From the NCBI RefSeq assembly GCF_004337985.1, contig NC_043744.1, forward strand, positions 5,841,189 to 5,905,188: a stretch of DNA of 64,000 bases, in the 5' to 3' direction. Positions 55,710 through 64,000 of the stretch are shown here, one piece after another. The position numbers were made by a program, and so were the translations under genes. Numbering within the stretch: position 1 is the first letter of the stretch; every line of letters starts with the position of its first letter. This stretch comes from Pyricularia pennisetigena (lineage: Eukaryota; Ascomycota; Sordariomycetes; Magnaporthales; Pyriculariaceae). The notes below the pieces were generated by a model, which did no database searches, was not told the DNA's origin, and saw only the letters and a list, made by a program, of their open reading frames with translations.

Positions 55710-58106
55710 GTTGACAGTTGACAAGGCGAAGCGAGGTGACTAATGTGATCGATGGTGTGAATAGTGATGCAAAGACGAACGAGCACAGATGTAAAGTGTT
55801 TGTTGCTGATGAGAAAAACTCGGAATGGCTTCTCAAACGAGGCGTTTATATCAATCCTGTCTGCCAAGTCTAGTCACAACGGTCTACGGAGAAAGATTAG
55901 AGTTTTGCGGCGGCCCCGTCAACTAACGACAACGACACGACGGTGGAATTCCGAGACCGCCGCGTCAGTCCTGTCGATAGGGCAATCATCTCATCTGTCT
56001 GATAGCCACATAAGCCCATGATGGAATTACAGGGTCAGAGATGCACGGTCGGCAAGCAGCAGAAGAAAGACGAACAATGGGTGACGAGTTTGCGTCGGGC
56101 TTGTTGGAAAAGGAGACGGAGATGAGACGAGACGATTGACCAAATGAAAAGCAATCAGGCAATGAAACTTGGCTGCAGCAATATGAGATCGAAATGAGGC
56201 AATTCCACGCTAGAAGCCAGAAATAGGGCAGTGGCTTGAAAGGCCCGAATGCTCCAGGCGGAAAGGGCATCAGAGGTTGCAGTGGCAACCAAGTCCGAGA
56301 CTGTGAGATACTGTGAGGTCGATAACGGCAGCACTAACGCCGGGGGCTGCAGTAGATTTTTTGACTATAAGCCCGGGACAGGGTTAGTGAGAATATCTGT
56401 TTTGTGATCAAGACGATGGAGAATATGCCAGAAGGCGAGCTTTGCGGTTGCAAAGGCACCAGTGTCGAGCGGTGGACGAATCGCATAAGCTGACAGCCCA
56501 AGACCGATAACAAAGTATGCTTGCGGGTTTCGATGGTGCAACAGAGTCGGCTGATTCGGAGCCAACCCAACAGGTCGGAGTCGATGATGGAGCTTGAGCA
56601 TGCAAGTGCACGTAGTTTTGGGTGCATCTTCCACATGGCTTAGCCAAGGCTGCAGCTGAATCCGGGTCAGGATGGACCGATCCGATTTGGGCAAGAGAAG
56701 AAATGCTTGCCATAAATTGTTCAGGCTTGTTTGTGCAAACATTGGCAAGCTCGGGGGTCGGTGGTGGGGTCGGCACAGGGCATCGTAGTGGGTCGGCACA
56801 GGCATCGCAGTGGGTCTGCACATGCATCGCAGTTCGTCCACTCCAGCTATCAGCCCGGCTAGCGCCACCCAGCTACAGGTTACCACACTCCCGCAACGCC
56901 TAAAGATAGTAGCTCAGTTCGCTCTCGCTCCGCTTCTGCATGCCCAACCCACGTTTCTGCTCGAAACGACGTCTCACCATCGAGAGACCTGTGCATCTCC
57001 CGGGAAGGAAAAGATCCCTTGGCATGGATTACCGTCCTATGACAATCACAAGGAAGTCTTGGGTGTTGCTGTCCTATGAACTCTGGGCTTTGCTTGGCCT
57101 TACCAAACCAACGACGGCACGGACCCCGCATCCCATTCCATCACGCTGGAACCTCGACGAGATGCAAATGCCAAGATAGGCGCTGCGCCAGGTCAGGGTG
57201 AGATCAAAGTCAATCACCCAGTTGCCAGTTGGTATGGAACCCTATCCATTTGCGGGTGACCAGCAAACGTTATACTGCGTTGCGTAGCATCGGGGCGAAG
57301 CCAAGCTTTACGGTACAAGTCTGGTTATCGGATCCTGACGAGCCTCGATCGCGGATGTGATTTCGGATTGTCATGGTCGAGTATCACGTCTTTTTTTTTG
57401 TTTTTCTGACATGCAACGGGGAAACAACAACTACCTCCAATAAAGCATCACAATACATCTCGATCGATACCATCATCTCACTAGCCCGTCCCAAGCACGA
57501 CCATGCCAACGCAAACTACAGCACAAACCCACTCGATATCATCTCTTCCAAGCAGAAACAAGAGGCCAAGCCCCGGACAGGGTTGCGCAATGATCTCCTC
57601 CGGGGCGAGAAACGCTCTGCTTATGTTATACCACAGCTTGGCTCGGAGGCCGCGTGTTTTCTTTTGCTGTGCTCGTGCTGTCGGTTGCTTGTCAACCCCC
57701 TAGCCACCATCCCAGACCGGCCCTGGCTTTAATGCCATTTAGCTTCCACCTCTCCCGTCAACTTGCAGCCGCCATTCCATCTTTGTCCGGCAAGCGTTCT
57801 CGAAAGCCCCTGTACAAACCTTCCCCTCGTTACCCCTTGCCCCATGGTGCGTCCGTCTATTTGGTGACGCCACCTCTACTAATTTTTATTATTAACCCCT
57901 TGCCTAATCCCATCTCGTCCCTGAAGGTTTCAAGCATAGAACCTCTCAGCTTGGAGTCGATAACAAGGCTGAGCAGGCGCGGATTTTTCCGATCGCAGCC
58001 TCTCGTCTTTTTTTTTTTCTTTGTTTTTCTTCTTTCTTTCCTTCACCACCTTACTTCCGAGCCGTTGACGGGCCCAGGGAGAAGGACCGAACCTGTCCAG
58101 TAGATC
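55710..58106. promoter_or_regulatory. 2.4-kb divergent promoter region of hydrolase and PKS
   Basis: No gene is supported; the frames inside lack family features. A 22-bp tandem repeat, three copies, lies at about 56768-56834. The last 250 bases before 58107 are rich in C and T (long T run at 58008-58020), a typical fungal 5' leader. Shared regulation of the two divergent genes is likely but not shown. Confidence 0.5.
56768..56834 (+). repeat. Three 22-23-bp tandem repeats
   Basis: Three units of the form GTCGGCACAGGCATCGCAGTGG, with one extra G in the first and three changes in the third, lie end to end. Confidence 0.75.
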
Positions 58107-61100
58107 ATGGCGCCGTCGAGACTCTACAACTTTTCATCGTCGGGCACGTCACCGACTTCCAGCTCCGCCTTTACGGTTCCTTCGGTCGCCAACTCCGAGA
58201 CTGACTCGGCCGCCGACATGAACCATCCGACAATGAACGGCCACGGCCGTCAGTTTGACGGCTTCTCAGACCCGGGCATGACTCCTCGCGCCCCGATGCC
58301 CATAGCCATCGTGGGAATGGCCTGTCGCATGCCCGGCAGCGTTGCGACTCCCGCCGAGTTTTGGGAGCTGTGCTCGCGTGCGCGGAGCGGCTTTACCAAG
58401 GTCCCCAAGGAGCGTTTCAACCACGATCTCTTTTATCACCCCAATCCGGGCAAGACTGGAGCATACCACGCCGAGGGCGGCAACTTTTTGGATGTCGACC
58501 TGGCAGCTTTCGATGCCCCCTTTTTCGGTCTTACCGAAAAGGAGGCCATATCAATGGACCCTCAGCAAAGACTGCTGCTCGAATGCACCTTTGAGGCGCT
58601 GGAAAACGCCGGTGTGCCGAAGCATTCCATAGTCGGAAAGGACGTGGGTGTGTTTGTGGGTGGCAGCTTTGCCGAGTACGAAAGCCATCTGTTTCGTGAC
58701 AGCGACACGATTCCTATGCATCAGGCCACAGGTAAGATTGCCCTATTCGTCGTTGCCATCGACCGCATCATGCTAACGCAACCAAGGCTGCGCACATGCT
58801 ATGCAGTCCAACAGGCTATCTCACTTTTTCGATCTCCGAGGCCCCAGCTTCACCGCCGATACCGCATGTTCCGCCAGTTTGGTGGCTCTGCATCTCGCCT
58901 GCCAGAGCTTACGATCTGGTGAATCATCATCCGCCATCGTCGGTAGCTGTCACTTGAACATGCTGCCTGAATTCTTTGTTTCCTTTTCTACGTGTCGGCT
59001 GCTTTCGGACACTGGTCGTTCGATCGCCTTTGACGAGCGTGGAACGGGTTTTGGCCGCGGTGAAGGATGTGGCATCATCATTCTGAAGCCTTTAGATCAG
59101 GCTGTTCGGGATAACGATTCCATCCGGGCCGTCATTATGGGCACCGGTATCAACCAAGACGGAAAGACGCCTGGTATCACCATGCCCAGCGGCGAGGCAC
59201 AAGGTTTGTTTGACTATGGTATTCCTGTTTTTTTTTGCCGAGAAGCTAACACGTTTCAGAAAAACTCATCAACCAGGTTTACAACAACTTTGGCCTGGAT
59301 CCTATGGACTGTGGCTACGTCGAGGCCCACGGTACCGGCACCAAGGTCGGCGACCCCATCGAGGCCACAGCTCTACACAACGCTCTCGGTCAGGGCAGGA
59401 CGGCAGCCGATCCTCTGTATATCGGCTCGGTCAAATCAAACATTGGCCACTTGGAGGCAGCATCGGGATTGGCGGGTGTGATCAAGGCTGCCCTCATGCT
59501 CGAGCGTGGATTCATTCTTCCCAACCACGACTTCAAAAAGCCCAACCCCAAGATTCCCTGGAAGCAGTGGCACATGACGGTAGCGAGGAGCCAACGGCCC
59601 TGGCCCCGTGGCAAGAAGTACATCTCGGTCAACAACTTTGGCTTCGGCGGCACCAATGCCCACGTCGTCCTCGCCAAGGCCCCTTTTACGGCCGACACAA
59701 CCGTCGCGGCACAGCTTCAACAAAACGACTCGCGCAAGCCCAAGCAGACCAAGAAGCTTATCGTTTTAACCGCCAACGACAAAGATTCGCTCGCCGGCGT
59801 CATGAAGAAGCTGGTCATCTACCTGGAGCAGCGCCCCGAGGTGTTCCAGGCCGATTTGATGAGAAACGTTGCCTACACCCTCGGTCAGAGACGCTCGCAC
59901 CTGCAATGGAGACTCGCGGTTCCTGTGTCTACCTCCTTCGAGCTGGTCGACACGCTAAACTCGGGCAAGGTGGCATCGGCCAAGACGCAGCCCGAGGCCC
60001 CCAGGATAGGATTCGTGTTTACTGGTCAAGGCGCTCAGTGGCACGGTATGGGCCGTGAGCTCTATGACTCGTATCCCGTCTATGCGGCCGCCATGGACCG
60101 TGCCGATGCCAAACTCAAGGAGCTCGGTGCTTCGTGGTCGCTGCTGGAGGAGCTGAGCAAGGACGGAAAGACTTCCAAGGTGTCCGAGGCACACATCAGT
60201 CAGCCCGCCTGCACAGCCGTCCAGTTGGCCATCACGGACCTCCTCAGATCCTGGGGCGTGACGCCCGTCGCCGTCGCGGGCCACTCGTCCGGTGAGATCT
60301 GCGCCGCCTATGCCGCCGGCATCATCAACTTTGACTCGGCCGTGGCCATCGCCTACCACAGAGGTCGGCTGATCCCCGTCCTCAAGGCCCGGTTCCCCGA
60401 TCTTGCCGGCGGCATGATGGCCGTCGGTGGCTCCGAATCCCAGATGCAGCCCATGATTGATGCCGTAAAGCGCAAGCAGCACGAGGTCCGCATCGCCTGC
60501 TTCAACAGTCCTTCCAGTCTGACCATCTCCGGTGACGCCTCTGTGCTGAACGACCTCGAGCGCGTCATCGAGGAGGAGCAGCCTGAGATGTTCCGCCGCA
60601 AGCTGCAGGTCGACGTCGCCTACCACTCGCACCACATGAACCTCGTGGCCGACGAGTACCGCGACTCGATAGAGCACCTGTCCAAGCCGAGGAACACGGA
60701 GGTCCAGTTCCACTCGTCTCTGTTTGGCAAGCGCGTCGAGGGCTACAAGTGTACTGCCTCCTACTGGGTCGAGAACCTGACCTGCCCCGTCCGCTTCTCC
60801 GAGGCTCTCAGCGGTATGCTCGAGGCCAAGCCCGAAGACGGCGGTGTCAGCACCCTCATCGAGATCGGTCCCCACTCGGCGCTTCAAGGCCCCATCAAGC
60901 AGATCCTCGCTGCCGCCGGTCGTCCCAAGCTCCCATACGCTTCGGCTCTGGTCCGCAACAAGGATGCCGTCGACACGGCCCTCGACCTGGCCGGTAACCT
61001 CTTCATGAAGGGTGCTTTCCTCAACATGGATGCTGTCAACTTCCCCAGTCACCTCCACGCCCCGGCGACTTCGACCATCCCATTGAACCTGAACACCTCG

Positions 61101-64000
61101 ACGGCCAAGCAGCCCACCCTGCTTACTGATCTGCCGCGCTACGTGTGGAACCACTCGTCCAAATACTGGCACGAGTCGCGCATGACCGAGATGCACAAGC
61201 ACCGCAAGTTCCCACGCAACGACCTGATTGGTGTCGAGGCCATCTACTCTACCGATGTCGAGCCTACGTGGCGCAACATTGTGGCCCTCGACGACCTCCC
61301 ATGGCTGAGGCACCACCGCATTCAGTCTCTGACTATCTTCCCCTTTTCCGGCTTTGTAGCCATGGCCCTCGAGGCTGCCGCCCAGCAGGCCCTGAGGAGG
61401 GAGGCCAAGTACGACAGGTTCGAGCTGCGCCGCGTTGTCGTCTCCAAGCCCTTGGCCATGGGCGATGGCGATGTCGAGATGGACATAAGCCTGAGGCCAC
61501 ACTCGGACGCCCAGAAGCACCAGGCTGGGTGGAGGCAGTTCCGCATTGCCAGCTGGACCAAGAACGGTGGCTGGGCTGAGCATTGCACGGGAGAGGTTGC
61601 CACGCTGTTGGACGACGACAACGAGGTCGACGGTGACCGTCAAAAGCAGGCTGTTCGCCGCAGGGTAGAAGCCGCTTCCAGCATCGATGACGACGCCGTC
61701 GATGTTGCCGAGGCCGACATGTACAACTGTCTCGAGGAGCTGGGCGTGACTTTTGGTGCTGCTTTCCAGGGCGTCAAGGCATGCAAGGCTTCCAACGCAA
61801 AGGCCTCCGCCGATATTGTTGCCACCGACATCGCCGTCGACATGCCCAATCACTACATGACCGAGTCGGTGCTGCACCCAAGCGTCCTCGAGTCTCTAGT
61901 GCAGATGTACTGGCCGATCCTCGGCGCTGGTCGCTCCTCTCCGGACACCGTCTACCTGCCATCCTCGGTCGGCAAGGTTTCCATCTCCCGCGAGGTGACA
62001 GCTCACACCAACGCCCCGGGCAAGACAATTCGGGCTTTTGGCAAGGCAGAGTTTGCCCAGCCTTCCGAGGAGCCCCGCCCCACTAGCGTGTCCGTCATGG
62101 CCACCACCCAGGACGGTCAGCTGCTCGTCGAGCTTGAGGATCTCAAGGTTGCGCCCATCATCGACGGTGAGGGTGAGACCGACTCGAGCTCGCCGCGCGA
62201 GCTTTGCTACAAGCTCGAGTGGGAGCAGGTGCTGAAGCCCGCCCTCGTCAACGGCACCCCTGCTGAATCGTCCAGCGCGCTGCCCGAGGCCGAGATTGTC
62301 ATCGTGCACGGCGACACGGCCTTCCAGCACACGCTTGCCCGGGCCCTCGCCGACATGATCGAAAAGGCGACGGCCACCTCGCCAGTGGCCATGGGCACAC
62401 TGGGTCACATCGAGACCGAGGGCAAGGTCTGCATCGTCTTGACCGAGATTGACATGCCTTTCCTTGCCGACCCGACCGAGCAGCAGTTTGAGGCCGTGCA
62501 GAAGCTCATGGGCTCAGTTCAGGGTCTTTTGTGGGTTGTTCGTGGAGCCTACGACAAGGCAACCTCTCCCGACTCCAACATGGTCTGTGGCCTGTCGCGC
62601 TCGGTCAGGTCAGAGACTCTGCTGCCGTTTGCCACGCTGGATCTGGACGCTTCCGAAGCCGCCAACTCCCATGTTGCCAAGTCCATTCTGGACGTGTTCA
62701 AGATTGCCTTTAACGGTGGCTTGAGCGCAACCAAGGAGATGGAGTTTATGGAGCGCGGCGGCAAGCTGTTCACCCCCAGGATCCTGGATGATGCCGAGAC
62801 CAACGCCTACGTGCACAAGCGCACCAACCCCGACATACTCGAGCAGCAGCCGTTTGCTCAAGAGGGTCGCCAGTTGAGAGTAGTTGGTGGCAAGACGCTG
62901 CACTTTGTCGACGACTCCGTGGTCGACACTCTTGGCGCCGACGAGGTCGAGTTTGAAGTCAAGGCTGTCGGTGTGAATGCCCGTGATGCTCAGCAACTGG
63001 CCAAGAGCACCGCCGACTCGCCTGCCGCTGTCGGATCAGAAGCAGCTGGTGTCGTCACCCGGGTTGGTGCCAATGTCACTTCCGTCAACAAGGGTGATCG
63101 CATTGCGGCGTTGACCCTCTCCGGTGCTTACTCGACCGTCACAAGAGCTTCGGCGGCCCACGTCATCCCGATCCCTCAGGCTATGGACTTTGCCCAGGCC
63201 GCGACGTTGCCGCTGGCCTATGTGACTGCCTATCATGCTCTGATGGAGCAGGGTCGACTTTCGTCCGGCCAGCGTGTCCTCATCCACTCTGCTGCCAGTG
63301 CTGTTGGCCAAGCGGCCGTCTGCCTTGCCCAGCTCTACGAAGCCGACGTGTTTGTCACCGTGTCCTCGGCCACCGAGAAGAAGCTGATCATGACCAAGTT
63401 CTCCCTGTCTGAGGATTTCATTTTCCACCGCAGTGCAGGCTTTGGGTCGGCCATCCGAGAAGCGACGGCCGGTCAGGGTGTAGATGTTGTCCTTTCCCTG
63501 CCGTCAGACGCCGAGGTCGTCGGCGAGAGTTGGGGCTGCCTCGACAGGTTTGGCTGTCTTATCAACGTCGCCGAGGGATCGTCTCGTCTTGATCTGAGCA
63601 CTGATCATCGGCCCAGCAACGCATCGTTTGTCAACGTTGACATTCAGGGCCTGGCCGCTGAGCGTCCTGCCATCCTCAAGAGGCTGGTTGACAATGTTGC
63701 CAAGCTGGTCGGCCAAGGTCAGGCTGCTCCGGTGGAAGCTACCATCTTTTCCGTGTCGCAGGTCCAAGATGCTATCAAGGGCGCCAAGGGATCGCTCGGA
63801 AAGTCGGTCGTTGTTTTGGGCGCCGACGACAAGGTCATGGTAAGTTTGCCTGCATCCATTCCACTTTTGCGTCTATACTAACCTCTTCCAGGCCACCCCC
63901 TCCAAGGTCACCAAGAAGATCCTTCGACCTGACGGCACCTACCTGCTCATCGGTGGAACCGGTGGTCTCGGTCGCAGCATGGCCAAGTGGATGGTCGACA
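58107..64000 (+). CDS. Highly reducing type I polyketide synthase (3' end outside window)
   Basis: Exons: 58107-58731, 58787-59203, 59260-63839, and 63892 onward, cut by the window end. Domains in order: KS, about 66-490 (Cys236 in DTACSAS, His371 in EAHGTGT, His411 in SNIGH). AT, about 595-910 (GQGAQWHG; Ser690 in GHSSGE). DH, about 1000-1310. Pseudo-KR region from about 1328, ER about 1545-1865, and KR starting at about 1885 (LIGGTGGLG). No C-methyltransferase lies between DH and the pseudo-KR region. The DH shows H1033 with Ser1037 where Gly is usual, and Glu1225 where the catalytic Asp is usual; the ER nucleotide loop reads HSAASAVGQ instead of HAAAGGVGQ. The enzyme would build an unbranched, reduced chain from malonyl units, with the reduction pattern uncertain. 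ACP expected beyond the window. Confidence 0.95.

Noticed and set aside
56365..56886. Overlapping minus-strand frames in the hydrolase-PKS spacer
   Set aside because: They cover a tandem repeat, have no family features and no splice or start support.
59955..61877. 640-codon open frame antisense to the PKS
   Set aside because: High third-position GC in the PKS opens the opposite frame; no family features are present.

Overview
This is a filamentous ascomycete genome window, most probably Pyricularia (Magnaporthe) or a close relative. The evidence is short 51-96 nt spliceosomal introns with CTRAY-type branch sites, fungal-only families (Zn2Cys6 factor, GH76 wall enzyme, highly reducing PKS, PNP-NLR relic), many small secreted proteins, and an intact pogo-class transposon whose size, 42-bp inverted repeats and 535-aa transposase fit the Pot2/Pot3 family of the blast fungus. 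A two-domain secreted protein whose halves resemble MAX-fold avirulence effectors points the same way. Species-level assignment is inference.

The window has two compartments. Positions 1 to about 26 kb are gene-poor, AT-rich in long blocks (5.0-6.5, 14.7-15.5, 16.2-16.7 kb) and full of relics. The genes here are mostly small and secreted: a Cys-rich peptide (1058), a probable GPI-anchored protein (4499), a tandem MAX-like effector candidate (7215, minus), an unknown secreted protein (9098), a secreted ADP-ribosyltransferase-like protein (10577), a Ser/Pro repeat protein (12238) and a tyrosinase (18628). Between them lie a broken PNP-NLR gene (14469-13244), the Pot2-like element (20753-22610) and a decayed PKS enoylreductase fragment (about 25.3-25.7 kb).

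From about 26.6 kb the sequence is gene-dense and richer in GC: a secreted papain/OTU-like protein, a Zn2Cys6 regulator, an NmrA-type reductase with a GC-AG intron, an S28 peptidase and an amidase that converge, a conserved secreted protein, a bilirubin-oxidase-like multicopper oxidase, a GH76 wall enzyme, a small conserved protein and a glycerate kinase.

The right end, 49.0-64.0 kb, looks like a biosynthetic gene cluster. It holds a full-size MDR-type ABC transporter, an FSH1-type serine hydrolase of the class that includes polyketide-releasing thioesterases, and, divergent from the hydrolase, a highly reducing PKS (KS-AT-DH-ER-KR, no C-methyltransferase) that runs off the window. The three functions (build, release, export) fit one polyketide pathway; the product is unknown. 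Exon boundaries below were read by eye from splice motifs and frame continuity.
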